A stretch of DNA of 33,767 nt from Candidatus Aenigmatarchaeota archaeon (GTDB taxonomy: Archaea > Aenigmatarchaeota > Aenigmatarchaeia > CG10238-14 > SCSR01). The position numbers were made by a program, and so were the translations under genes. Where the stretch lies: contig JACOWB010000010.1 in assembly GCA_016177025.1 (NCBI GenBank), positions 1 through 33,767 of the forward strand, in the 5' to 3' direction. Below, one piece after another: positions 6,907 through 15,348 of the stretch (positions are counted from its first letter, which is position 1; each line of letters starts with the position of its first letter). A model generated the notes under the pieces. That model was not told the origin of the DNA. It saw only the letters and a program-made list of their open reading frames with translations, and searched no databases.

Positions 6907-8148
6907 ATGGTCGACCTGAAACGGGTTATGTGGATATGCCATTGGGAAAGCCCGTATGAAGAGGAATGGAAAGGCGGCATGGGGATATACATGCGCACCG
7001 TCGGCAGAGAGTTGACACATCGTGGATATGATATAGACGTTTTTACTCCTCGTATCGGCGATCGTCCTGCTATACAAGAACTTGATCCTCATTTTCGTGT
7101 AATAAGAGTTGATGTAAATGGTACGCATGGGGACATAAGAAATTCGCAGCATATGCATGATTTTTCAGAAGCGGTTAGAGGTTATGTCCGCAGAAACGGT
7201 GAAAGATACGGGTTGGCACATGCACACTATTTTTCAAGCCATGGTACTGGCATAACAATGAAATCCGAAGGAATACCTTATGTCATACAGCTTCACCAGC
7301 TCTACAAACCCCGTCCGATATTATTTGCTGAAGCCGGAATAGAAATGGAAGTGCCGATTGATCCAAGGTTTTTCGAATATGAAATAACCGCAGTCGAAGA
7401 AGCTGACAAGGTTATATTTGTTTCTCATTCACAGAAAGAAGATTTCCGACAGTTTTATTATAATGGACAAATGCCAGAGCAAGTAGACAGGAAAATAACC
7501 GTGGTTCATAATGGCGTTGATACAAGACATTTCAGACCTGCAAAACCGGGGGAAATAAGGAGATTGAAGAGAAACTATGTCGGATATTCAGATGCATATG
7601 TATTGGGCTTTGTAGGTAGGCTCGCACCCCTTAAAGCAGCTGGAAGAATCCTCGAAGGGTTCAATCATTTGGATCCAAAGCATAGACAGAATACTCATGT
7701 AGCAGTAACAGGCGAAGGACCGGATATCCAACATCTTGAGAAAATGTCCCGTGACATAGGTGTATACGACCGAGTTCATTTCTATGGCTATCAGACAGGC
7801 GATGACCTCCTTGACAGATACCAAATGTCAGATATAGGCATCATACCGACCGTCCGCGAGACTTTCGGTCTCTGTGTCGCAGAATTTATGGCATGCGGAA
7901 AGCCGGTAATAGTTTGGAAAGGTTCAGGAGGTCCGGAAGAAGTTGTTGGAGAGTCTGGAATAGTTGTTTCGAGTTCAGAAGAATTGGCAAATACCGTTAC
8001 TAGATTATTGGATAATAAAAATGAGAGAAGGCAAATAGGAAGAATGGCAAGAGAAAGATGTGTTAATAACTTTGACATAAGATTTACAGCAGAAAATCTG
8101 GCAAAAATATATGGTGAACTATCCGAGAAAAACGTCCCTGTTTTTTAA
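6907..8148 (+). CDS. GT4-family glycosyltransferase (GT-B fold)
   Basis: The 413-aa protein shows the GT4 layout: an N-terminal glycine-rich loop (WKGGMGIYMRTVGREL), AHYFSSHG, a central VIFVSHSQKE, the start of the donor domain at VHNGVDTRHF and GFVGRLAPLK, and the E-x7-E nucleotide-sugar motif in PTVRETFGLCVAEFMACGKPV. It should transfer a sugar from a nucleotide-sugar donor, perhaps for surface glycans; the acceptor cannot be told. The ATG at 6907 is preferred because of the TATA box; eight more in-frame codons run back to a TTG at 6883. Confidence 0.92.
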   Translation: MVDLKRVMWICHWESPYEEEWKGGMGIYMRTVGRELTHRGYDIDVFTPRIGDRPAIQELDPHFRVIRVDVNGTHGDIRNSQHMHDFSEAVRGYVRRNGERYGLAHAHYFSSHGTGITMKSEGIPYVIQLHQLYKPRPILFAEAGIEMEVPIDPRFFEYEITAVEEADKVIFVSHSQKEDFRQFYYNGQMPEQVDRKITVVHNGVDTRHFRPAKPGEIRRLKRNYVGYSDAYVLGFVGRLAPLKAAGRILEGFNHLDPKHRQNTHVAVTGEGPDIQHLEKMSRDIGVYDRVHFYGYQTGDDLLDRYQMSDIGIIPTVRETFGLCVAEFMACGKPVIVWKGSGGPEEVVGESGIVVSSSEELANTVTRLLDNKNERRQIGRMARERCVNNFDIRFTAENLAKIYGELSEKNVPVF

Positions 8149-8179
8149 ATTTAGATAATAAACTACAATATAGGATAAA

Positions 8180-9268
8180 ATGGATTTAGAAACACGATTC
8201 GAATTGGTAAGAGGTGTTGGAGAAGAAATAATCACCGAACAAGAATTACGTGAGTTATTAGGAACTAATTTGCATCCTATAGCTTATGACGGATTTGAGC
8301 CTAGCGGATTAGCGCATCTACCGTTCGGGGTTTTCCGTCCATTGTTGCTGAAAGATTTGATCAAAGCCGGCGTTCATTTCAAACTCTGGCTTGCAGATTC
8401 TTTTGCGTGGATAAACAACAAGATAGGCGGTGATTTGAACCGAATCAGAAAAGTCGGGGAGTATTTTATAGAAGTTTGGAAGGCTGCAGGTGTGGATGAG
8501 AAGAAGGTTGAATTCCTGTGGGCGTCCGATGCTTTTTCTAACAAAGAATACTGGAAGAGAGTCATTCTCATCGCTAAGAACACAACGATGCATCGTGCTA
8601 CCCGCGCATTAACAATAATGGGAAGAAAAGAAGGTGAGCTGCAGGAAGTTGCGCAATATTTCTATCCGATGATGCAGACCGCGGACATATTTCATTTGGA
8701 TGCCGACATATGCCAACTCGGACTAGACCAGAGGCGAGCCAACATGCTGGCGCGCGATGTAGCTGAAAAAATGAAATGGAAAAAGCCAGTTGTAGCATCC
8801 CACCACATGTTAATGGGATTGGAAGGCGCAAAGCAACCGGAAGGTTATGAGGAAAACAAGGAAATGGATGTTGAGATTTCTTCAAAGATGAGCAAGTCAA
8901 AACCACAGACAGCAATATTTGTACATGATTCTCAAGAGGAAATAAAAAAGAAAATCAACTCTGCATTCTGCCCTGAGAAAGTTGTGGAAGGAAATCCTGT
9001 ATTGGAATACTCCAAATATTTGATTTTCAAGAAATTCAAGTCAATGAAAATCGAGCGGGATAAAAAATTCGGTGGGGACATTGAACTCGACAATTACCAA
9101 GAACTTGAAGAAACTTTCAGGCAAGGCAAACTACATCCAGTAGATTTGAAAAATGCCGTCGCTATGTATTTGGACCAGATGATAGAACCTATAAGGAAAC
9201 ATTTCGAAAAGGACAAGAAAGCTAAAAAGTTATACGAGTTTGTTAAGAAGCAAGAAGTTACAAGATAA
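8180..9268 (+). CDS. tyrS: Tyrosyl-tRNA synthetase
   Basis: The 362-aa class I synthetase is of archaeal/eukaryotic type: FEPSGLAHLPFG carries the HIGH-equivalent signature, and KMSKSKP is the KMSKS loop. YFYPMMQTADIFHLDADICQLGLDQRR and FCPEKVVEGNPVLEY follow the archaeal TyrRS pattern closely, as does the C-terminal LHPVDLKNAVA anticodon-binding segment. It charges tRNA-Tyr in the cytoplasm. It follows the glycosyltransferase by 31 nt and precedes the SET gene by 11 nt in the same direction, so the three may be one unit. Confidence 0.95.
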   Translation: MDLETRFELVRGVGEEIITEQELRELLGTNLHPIAYDGFEPSGLAHLPFGVFRPLLLKDLIKAGVHFKLWLADSFAWINNKIGGDLNRIRKVGEYFIEVWKAAGVDEKKVEFLWASDAFSNKEYWKRVILIAKNTTMHRATRALTIMGRKEGELQEVAQYFYPMMQTADIFHLDADICQLGLDQRRANMLARDVAEKMKWKKPVVASHHMLMGLEGAKQPEGYEENKEMDVEISSKMSKSKPQTAIFVHDSQEEIKKKINSAFCPEKVVEGNPVLEYSKYLIFKKFKSMKIERDKKFGGDIELDNYQELEETFRQGKLHPVDLKNAVAMYLDQMIEPIRKHFEKDKKAKKLYEFVKKQEVTR

Positions 9269-9279
9269 TTACTGTTATC

Positions 9280-9666
9280 ATGGACGTCATTGTCAAAAAA
9301 TCAAGAATACATGGGAAAGGAGTTTTTACAACCAGAGATTTCGAGAAAGGCGAAATCGTCTTAAAATGGGATACAAGTAGCGAGCTCACAAAAGAACAGG
9401 TAAAAAAACTGGCAAAGAAAGATAGGGACTTTGTAACTTACCTAAACGGCAAATATATTCTTATGAAATCGCCAGAAAAGTATGTAAACCATTCTTGTGA
9501 AGCAAATACAACAGCAAAAAACCAATGTGATATTGCAAGGAGATATATTAAGAAAAGCGAGGAAATAACTTCTGATTATTCTGAAGAAAGTGTTCCTAGT
9601 TTGAACATGAAATGTAACTGTGGAAGTAAAAGTTGTCGAGGAGTTATAAATCTAATTGACAAATAA
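9280..9666 (+). CDS. SET-domain protein lysine methyltransferase
   Basis: The 128-aa protein is a minimal SET domain: GKGVFTTRDFEKGE at the start, the pseudoknot motif NHSCEANT, then EEITSDYSE with the catalytic-site tyrosine, and a post-SET zinc cysteine cluster CNCGSKSCRG. SET proteins transfer methyl groups from S-adenosylmethionine to lysine; substrates here are unknown, and chromatin or ribosomal proteins are possible. It lies 11 nt after tyrS in the same direction and converges on the permease gene with a 3-nt gap. Confidence 0.9.
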   Translation: MDVIVKKSRIHGKGVFTTRDFEKGEIVLKWDTSSELTKEQVKKLAKKDRDFVTYLNGKYILMKSPEKYVNHSCEANTTAKNQCDIARRYIKKSEEITSDYSEESVPSLNMKCNCGSKSCRGVINLIDK

Positions 9667-9669
9667 CCT

Positions 9670-10956
9670 TTATTTAATAATCTTTCTTTCAATCAGCTGA
9701 TATAATATCAATCCAGCAGCCATAGCTACAGCTGTATAAAGCATTACAGTAAAACTAAACTGGAATATCATGAAAATGCACGTCAACAGTCCTAGGAATG
9801 CTAATATGGGAAATTTACCAATGTTCACAGGTGTCTTGAATGGTCTATCCATTTTCGGATATTTGAACCTAAGCCAGATTAAAGCGCCATTGACCAGCCC
9901 GAATGTGATAAACGCCCCGAGGCTTGTTATGTTGGCCACGATAGTTATCTCTCCAACGAACACGAATATCATGGAAAACAGCATGACAACAATTACAGCT
10001 ATATGAGGCGTTCCACGTATCTTGTGGACAATTCCCAGTAATTTTGGCAATGCACCGCCCTTACTCATGCCGTACATCATTCTCGAACCTACAATCAACA
10101 TTACTAGAACCGTGTTAGCTGTCGCGAATAGGGCTATGTAAGACATTATCGTGAATGCATTGTTGCCTAGGAATGTTTTTGATACGGCCACTGCCAAAGG
10201 TGATTTGGATGAGCTGAGCTCCTTTGAATCGGCTAAGGTAACAGCCGCTACAGAAGTCAATATGTACAATATCGTAGTTATGACGACTGCAATGATGAAT
10301 GCTTTCGCAAGAATTTTTTTAGGACGTCTTGCCTCCTCGGATATATTTGCAATTTCTTCAAATCCCAGGTATGCAAAGAATACTAATGCGGCTGCAGACA
10401 GCAACCCCTTCGTACCGTTACTGAATTCCAGATAATTAATTTGCGTCTTTCCGAAAGCTGTGAATCCCAGTATTATTACCGCAATAAGGCCGAACACCTC
10501 TACAGCCGTGAAGATTATATTAAACCGTGAGGATTCTTTTATTCCCATGAAATTGATGTAAGATAGGGCAGCAATCAATATTATGGCGATTAGAATTATC
10601 GGGAATCCGAATAGACCGTGGAAATATCCTGCAAACCCGAGAGCAACAGCCGCAGCAGCCGCCACACCAGTGAAAAGTATCAGCCATCCTATGAGGAATG
10701 AAAGCACTTTGCTGCCAGCTTTTTTGAGATAGTTATATTCCGCCGCCGCTTTCGGCATCATTGTCGCAAGTTCGGCGTAGCTCAGTCCTGTAAATGACGC
10801 GACGAGCGCACCGACTACAAATGACAACCAAACAGAATTGCCTGTCAATCCGGCCGCCTCACCAATCAAGGCGTATATCCCAGCACCAAGAATTATCCCT
10901 ATGCCATATACAGTAGTTTCGAACAACCCAAGTTCACGTTTTAATCCGATTGACAT
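9670..10956 (-). CDS. APC-superfamily amino-acid permease
   Basis: The 428-aa protein has about twelve hydrophobic segments and the APC signature near the N-terminus, GIGIILGAGIYALIGEAAG, followed by SYAELATMMPKAAAEYNYLK. The central FFAYLGFEEIANISEEARRP is the conserved TM6-loop motif of cationic-amino-acid-type permeases. It probably imports amino acids by ion-coupled transport, which would fit an organism that depends on external nutrients. It is the last gene of the unit 11493-9670, starting 5 nt after the MGMT-like gene. Confidence 0.92.
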   Translation of the reverse strand: MSIGLKRELGLFETTVYGIGIILGAGIYALIGEAAGLTGNSVWLSFVVGALVASFTGLSYAELATMMPKAAAEYNYLKKAGSKVLSFLIGWLILFTGVAAAAAVALGFAGYFHGLFGFPIILIAIILIAALSYINFMGIKESSRFNIIFTAVEVFGLIAVIILGFTAFGKTQINYLEFSNGTKGLLSAAALVFFAYLGFEEIANISEEARRPKKILAKAFIIAVVITTILYILTSVAAVTLADSKELSSSKSPLAVAVSKTFLGNNAFTIMSYIALFATANTVLVMLIVGSRMMYGMSKGGALPKLLGIVHKIRGTPHIAVIVVMLFSMIFVFVGEITIVANITSLGAFITFGLVNGALIWLRFKYPKMDRPFKTPVNIGKFPILAFLGLLTCIFMIFQFSFTVMLYTAVAMAAGLILYQLIERKIIK

Positions 10957-10961
10957 TAAAA

Positions 10962-11249
10962 TTATTTGAATTTGTAGAAATATCTTTTATCTATCTTATC
11001 GTTTGTGAATTCTATTCCGTCTCTCTCCAGCAGTTTTCTTTTCGTTTTCAATCCGCCCTTACCACTATACCCAATTAAATTGCCAGAACTGCCAACAACC
11101 TTGTAACATGGGTACAATTCAGGATGTTTGTTAGCTTTCATTATCATGCCAATAGCTCTGGGTGATGTTTTGCATAATTTACCCAAAATTCCGTAAGTAG
11201 TCACCTTGCCTTTCGGAATTTTTGTAAGAAGCAAAAGAACTTTGTGCAT
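10962..11249 (-). CDS. MGMT-like DNA alkylation-repair domain with altered PCHR motif
   Basis: The 95-aa protein is the DNA-binding/methyltransferase domain alone: IPKGKVTTYGILGKL, then SPRAIGMIMKAN, the active-site region YPCYKVVGSSGNLIGYSGK and a C-terminal K-x-LLERDGI. O6-alkylguanine methyltransferases accept the alkyl group on the Cys of PCHRV. Here the Cys is kept but His and Arg are Tyr and Lys (PCYKV). It may be a suicidal methyltransferase or an alkyltransferase-like protein that flags damage. Frames on either side lie within 5 nt, so it is co-transcribed. Confidence 0.88.
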   Translation of the reverse strand: MHKVLLLLTKIPKGKVTTYGILGKLCKTSPRAIGMIMKANKHPELYPCYKVVGSSGNLIGYSGKGGLKTKRKLLERDGIEFTNDKIDKRYFYKFK

Positions 11250-11253
11250 AGCA

Positions 11254-11493
11254 TTAGTATCGAGTTACAGTGTAATTAGGCACTGACTTCATAGTGATAT
11301 TAGAATCTATTTGACTAAAGGAAATTAAATTTGCTATCTTTCCATCTAAATAATCTGAACGCACACCAATACCTGCATTTGAACGCGGTATACGCATTCC
11401 CATTTCTTCTTCTAATTTACAGTATGCTTCTTCAAGATAAGGTGGCAATGAAGAAAGACCGATATGTTCACCGTATCTTCTCAGATAACCCAT
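11254..11493 (-). CDS. Orphan 79-aa protein
   Basis: The frame precedes the MGMT-like gene by 4 nt and is probably translated with it. The product is soluble, with a basic N-terminus (GYLRRYGEHIG), an acidic helix (YLEEAYCKLEEEMG) and a strand-rich end. No family is recognised. A GAGGAGG stretch lies about 13 nt upstream of the ATG, a little far for an ideal Shine-Dalgarno site. No alternative start is available upstream in frame. Confidence 0.5.
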   Translation of the reverse strand: MGYLRRYGEHIGLSSLPPYLEEAYCKLEEEMGMRIPRSNAGIGVRSDYLDGKIANLISFSQIDSNITMKSVPNYTVTRY

Positions 11494-11639
11494 CGCAGTA
11501 CTACTTCCTCCTCGGTAGTTTGTAGTGACAAAAAAAATTCTCTTATATGCGGATCTAATAATTTTCTTACATTTTTTATATCCATAGGTTTATTGTTATT
11601 TTGACCTATCCTTTTAATCTTGTAGCACAAATGCATATT

Positions 11640-12923
11640 ATGCTTGACATAAAACTCATAAGAGAAACCCCTTCTTTAATCAGGGAAAATATCAAGAAAA
11701 GAAATGATTTTGAAAAACTCAAATTTCTGGAGGAATTATTGAAGGTTGATACAAAATGGAGAAAAATGCAAACGGAACTCAATCAACTGAGGCAAAAAAG
11801 AAATCAGCTAAGTCTAGAAGTAGCTAAGCTAAAAAAGTCGGGAAAACCAGCGAAGAAACAATTGACAGAGGCTAGGAAGATTGATTCTTTGGTAAAAAAA
11901 AGTGAGAAAAAATCAACTGAACTAGAAACTAAAGAAAAATCTCTTTTGATGAATATACCAAACTTGCTTCATGAAAGTGTACCTGTTGGCAAGGATGATT
12001 CTGATAATGTTGAGATTAGGAAATGGGGAAACCCGCCGAAATTCGATTTCAAGCCTAAAGATCATCTAACAATTTTACAGGAGCTTGATCTGATAGACGT
12101 CGAACGCGGGGCTAAAATAGCTGGCGAGAGGTTCTATTATCTTAAGAACGAATTGGTCCTCTTGGACATAGCCCTGCAAAAGTTTGCACTTGATGTCCTA
12201 CGAAAGAAAAATTTCACAATAATTTCACCCCCGCTGATGATTAGAAGAAAACCATACGAAGGCGTGATTGATTTATCAGACTTCGAGATGGTTACGTATA
12301 AAATAGAAAATGAAGATTCTTATCTGATAGCCACTAGCGAACATCCTATGGCTTCTATGTTCATAGACGAAATACTGGATGCAGGTAAACTTCCAATAAT
12401 GTTTGCTGGTGTTTCGCCTTGCTTTAGGAAAGAAGTCGGGGCACATGGAAAGTATACGAAAGGTTTGTTCAGGATGCATCATTTCAATAAAGTCGAACAA
12501 TTTGTTTTCTGTCTACCAGAACAGTCATGGAAATTGCATGAAGAACTGCAAAGAAATTGCGAATTACTATACCAATCTCTAGGATTGCATTATCGCGTTG
12601 TCAATGTTTGCACTGGTGACATAGGAAATATAGCTGCAAAGAAGTATGATACAGAAGTTTGGATGGCTGACAAGCAATTCAGGGAAGTCGGGTCTAATTC
12701 TAACTGTACAGACTATCAAGCACGTAGATTAAGAATAAGGTTCAAAGAAGGCGAAGGCAAGCCTGTGAAGGGATTTGTCCACACCTTGAATAATACAGCA
12801 TTGGCTACAAGCAGGACTATGATTGCGATAATAGAACAATTCCAACAGAAGGATGGTAGTGTTGTAATTCCTAAAGTTTTGAGACCTTATATGTTCGGAA
12901 TTGAAAAACTGGAAAAGAAATAG
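11640..12923 (+). CDS. serS: Seryl-tRNA synthetase
   Basis: The 427-aa class II synthetase is of the common (not methanogen-type) form. It starts MLDIKLIRETPSLIRENIKKR, has the long N-terminal coiled-coil arm that reads the class II tRNA variable arm (about residues 25-105), then motif 2 FRKEVGAHGKYTKGLFRMHHF and motif 3 NTALATSRTMIAIIEQ. The ATG at 11640 matches the family start; codons back to 11601 are unlikely to be used. A TTTTAAT box near 11611-11619 is about 25 nt upstream, consistent with a leaderless message. Its substrate tRNA-Ser is at 26739. Confidence 0.95.
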   Translation: MLDIKLIRETPSLIRENIKKRNDFEKLKFLEELLKVDTKWRKMQTELNQLRQKRNQLSLEVAKLKKSGKPAKKQLTEARKIDSLVKKSEKKSTELETKEKSLLMNIPNLLHESVPVGKDDSDNVEIRKWGNPPKFDFKPKDHLTILQELDLIDVERGAKIAGERFYYLKNELVLLDIALQKFALDVLRKKNFTIISPPLMIRRKPYEGVIDLSDFEMVTYKIENEDSYLIATSEHPMASMFIDEILDAGKLPIMFAGVSPCFRKEVGAHGKYTKGLFRMHHFNKVEQFVFCLPEQSWKLHEELQRNCELLYQSLGLHYRVVNVCTGDIGNIAAKKYDTEVWMADKQFREVGSNSNCTDYQARRLRIRFKEGEGKPVKGFVHTLNNTALATSRTMIAIIEQFQQKDGSVVIPKVLRPYMFGIEKLEKK

Positions 12924-12929
12924 GATTTT

Positions 12930-13835
12930 ATGAAACCTAAGGATTACGGATTATTTTTTGGTGTTTTATCCCCACTGCTTTCCAGCATAGGTGTAGTTCT
13001 TATAGCAGCTGCGGCAAAATTGCTTCCGCCTCTTTTCGTAGCCAGTATCACTGGAATTTTAGGAGGCATCATCTTATTTTTTTCGATGTTTCTATTCAAA
13101 GAGAAATTCAATTTGCTCCAGCTCAAAGGAAATTCAAAAGATCTTCTCAAGATGTTATTCGTACGGGGAGTGTTTGGAGCCGGCATAATGACAATAGGAT
13201 TGAGTATGACGGACGGCATCAAGGCAATATTCTTTTCCAAAATGGAACCTTTTTTCGTTTTAGGTTGGCATTGGCTTTTGCTTGGAGAAAAAATAAGAAA
13301 GTCTCACATAATCCTTCTAACAGTGCACATGACAGGCGCTATCATACTGTCGACAGGGGGTAACTTTCTGACATTCGGCCGAACACAATTGGGCGACTTG
13401 CTTGTCATATTTGCGATGTTGCTTTTTGCGTTATCCTATATTTATGGGAGCAGACTTTCAAAAAGCATCGGATCAAGAGTGCCAAGCGCGGTGACAAGTG
13501 GAATAGGAGGCCTAATACTTTTGCCGATTTCACTTTTCTTTGTATCTTCGGCTGTATGGAACATAGCATCTATAGGGTGGGTGTACATGATTTCTTTCGT
13601 AATTTTGTGGAATGTTTTCGGTCTGACGTTTTGGTTCATCTCCTTGAAAACTGTGAAAGGATGGATGGTGTCGGCACTTCGTTCGATAGGTCCTATTGCA
13701 GGTGTGCCTTTCGCATATTTCCTCTTTGGAGAAACCCTTAATATAATTCAAATGCTGGGAGGAATAATTGTCTTGATAACTTCGGCACTAATTGCAAGAG
13801 AACATCTGCGCAAAGATAATTCTAAATCAAGTTAA
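12930..13835 (+). CDS. EamA/DMT-superfamily transporter
   Basis: The 301-aa protein has ten hydrophobic helices arranged as two EamA repeats; the second repeat has the typical GPIAGVPFAYFLFGETLN before the last helix, and the first has KMEPFFVLGWHWLLLGEKI at the equivalent place. Such proteins are inner-membrane metabolite or drug exporters; the substrate cannot be read from sequence. It begins 6 nt after serS, so it is probably co-transcribed, and its end overlaps the convergent prepilin peptidase gene by 14 nt. Confidence 0.9.
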   Translation: MKPKDYGLFFGVLSPLLSSIGVVLIAAAAKLLPPLFVASITGILGGIILFFSMFLFKEKFNLLQLKGNSKDLLKMLFVRGVFGAGIMTIGLSMTDGIKAIFFSKMEPFFVLGWHWLLLGEKIRKSHIILLTVHMTGAIILSTGGNFLTFGRTQLGDLLVIFAMLLFALSYIYGSRLSKSIGSRVPSAVTSGIGGLILLPISLFFVSSAVWNIASIGWVYMISFVILWNVFGLTFWFISLKTVKGWMVSALRSIGPIAGVPFAYFLFGETLNIIQMLGGIIVLITSALIAREHLRKDNSKSS

Positions 13836-14685
13836 TCAAAACCAAAATCAAATCACCGTAGAATAATGTGACCAAAAGAGCAAGTGGAAATGCAGGCGCA
13901 AATCTTACACCATCCTTGATTTCAACATATCTCTTGCCGGATTTTTTCAGTGCTTTAATTTGTTCTTGTGTTATCCCAATCAACTTCTTTTCAGACAAAA
14001 GCATGTCACCAATTTTCAATTTTGATACAGAAATCTTCTTTCTAAAACCATGAATTTCCACAGATTTGGCAAATCTCCAAACAACATACAAAGCACCGAC
14101 AGAAAACAAAGGATATAACGACATGTAAAACGCTCCTGCAAAATCCACCGAACCAGAAAATATTTTAGTAATGCTCAATCCTGCAATATAAAATAGAACA
14201 AAAAGTCCAATCAAGCCTATAAAAAGGACATTGGCACTTGATTTCAAATCCGAGACAAACCCGGATAATACAACTTTATTCCTTAAGGCAAAAATAAGTG
14301 CGTAAAGCATCATGTAAACAGCGCCAACTATGAACAAGTTGATGAAATAACTGAGAGAAAATGGGAAAATTGTTGATATGAAACCTTGCGGGACAGCAGG
14401 TAATAAAAATCCCACCGCTGCAAGAATCCAAGAATCAGCTCCGCCCCATTGACCGATGTAATACATGAAAGCGCCGAAACTGAGAAATGCCATGCCATAA
14501 ATCAAGCTGTTGGCAATAGGCCAGATATTCCATTCAACCAACGACTGATATCCGTAAAATAGCAAAGCTATGGCAATCATGATATACGGCAACTGATCGG
14601 GAACTTCGGTTGTTTTTAAATCCCAAATAGCCGCGATAGTCGTGCCCGTGAAAGTTACTATTACTGGTATCATCTCGATTGTCAT
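13822..14685 (-). CDS. A24-family prepilin/preflagellin peptidase
   Basis: The protein carries the two aspartates of A24 aspartic peptidases: Asp22 in AIWDLKTTEVPD, just after the first helix, and Asp84 in GGADSW, the GxGD equivalent. About six to seven hydrophobic helices follow. The family cleaves class III signal peptides of archaeal pilins or archaellins at the membrane. I chose the ATG at 14685 (287 aa) because the family starts with a helix directly before the first Asp motif, and CATTTAAT at 14708-14715 lies 26 nt upstream. An in-frame ATG at 14709 is possible. No pilin gene is adjacent. Confidence 0.85.
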   Translation of the reverse strand: MTIEMIPVIVTFTGTTIAAIWDLKTTEVPDQLPYIMIAIALLFYGYQSLVEWNIWPIANSLIYGMAFLSFGAFMYYIGQWGGADSWILAAVGFLLPAVPQGFISTIFPFSLSYFINLFIVGAVYMMLYALIFALRNKVVLSGFVSDLKSSANVLFIGLIGLFVLFYIAGLSITKIFSGSVDFAGAFYMSLYPLFSVGALYVVWRFAKSVEIHGFRKKISVSKLKIGDMLLSEKKLIGITQEQIKALKKSGKRYVEIKDGVRFAPAFPLALLVTLFYGDLILVLINLI

Positions 14686-14729
14686 AAAGATATTAATAAA
14701 TTGTTTCATTAAATGTTTAGTAGATTCAA

Positions 14730-15047
14730 ATGCGACCAAGAGGGACATTGAATTTCCCGATAATCGAGAAGACAAATTACGATTATAATATTCCAACTAA
14801 ACTAGCGTTTTCTTACGATGCAGATACAAATTGGGTATACTTTGTGGCCAGAATAATGGACGAAGGAAATGTCTATGCTGATAACCCCGGATTCGTGTTC
14901 GATAATAGTCTATGGCAGATATTAGGGTTAATACAAAGGACTCTGGAAAATAATCACATAATGTTGCGCGACGGGTACGGAGTTACTTATAGAGTTTTAC
15001 CTACAAAAAGATCAGGAAACGGACACAGTACTACCCGTATCTTTTGA
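14730..15047 (+). CDS. Orphan 105-aa protein
   Basis: An ATG frame diverges from the prepilin peptidase gene and overlaps the convergent uS14 gene by 17 nt at the 3' end. The product is soluble and strand-rich (TKLAFSYDADTNWVYFVARIMDEG), then a helix (LWQILGLIQRTLENN) and a short basic tail. No family is recognised. It marks the point where the ribosomal cluster breaks off after uS14. Possible TATA-like A/T runs lie 30-35 nt upstream, slightly far. Confidence 0.5.
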   Translation: MRPRGTLNFPIIEKTNYDYNIPTKLAFSYDADTNWVYFVARIMDEGNVYADNPGFVFDNSLWQILGLIQRTLENNHIMLRDGYGVTYRVLPTKRSGNGHSTTRIF

Positions 15048-15174
15048 ATCCCAAGCTTGATGCAACTTCTCGTATGCATCTCCTGCAGTAAAACAACCCG
15101 TATTTCCTAATCACGCCGCGAGAATTTCCACAGCGACGGCATTTGCGATTAGCCTTCCCAAATTTCGTCGGCAT
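15031..15174 (-). CDS. rps14: Ribosomal protein uS14 (zinc type)
   Basis: A short frame of 47 aa reads MPTKFGKANRKCRRCG, then YCRRCIREVASSLGF. Two CxxC pairs (Cys12/15 and Cys30/33) give the zinc-binding form of uS14, a small-subunit head protein that contacts 16S rRNA. The length matches short archaeal S14 proteins. The start overlaps the stop of the upstream 56-aa orphan as TAATG. In most archaea uS8, uL6, eL32, eL19, uL18, uS5, uL30 and uL15 follow; here none does. Confidence 0.93.
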   Translation of the reverse strand: MPTKFGKANRKCRRCGNSRGVIRKYGLFYCRRCIREVASSLGFKRYG

Positions 15175-15344
15175 TATCCACCCAGATTACCAAGAACTTG
15201 AAGAACTTCCGGATTGCCCGTAAATTGCAACTCGGCTATCTTTTCAAATACACGAGTGTATGTTTTCGTAAAGTTCTTTTCCCATTCAGCCTGCCTAAGA
15301 ATAGATCCGCTCACTTCAATCGCCATCTCCATCACATGATGCAT
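15174..15344 (-). CDS. Orphan 56-aa helical protein between uL5 and uS14
   Basis: The frame fills the gap between uL5 (stop at 15349) and uS14 (TAATG overlap). It could start at an ATG at 15344, chosen here, or at an overlapping TTG at 15356. The product is a single helical unit (MEMAIEVSGSILRQAEWEKNF, then RVFEKIAELQF) with a Gly-rich end. No family is recognised. In other archaea uL5 is followed directly by uS14, so this is an insertion kept in frame by translational coupling. Confidence 0.6.
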   Translation of the reverse strand: MHHVMEMAIEVSGSILRQAEWEKNFTKTYTRVFEKIAELQFTGNPEVLQVLGNLGG

Positions 15345-15348
15345 GTCT

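Noticed and set aside
11601-11639. N-terminal extension of SerRS from the TTG at 11601
   Set aside because: The family starts at MLDIKLIRE, and a TATA-like box overlaps the extension, so it is probably upstream of transcription.
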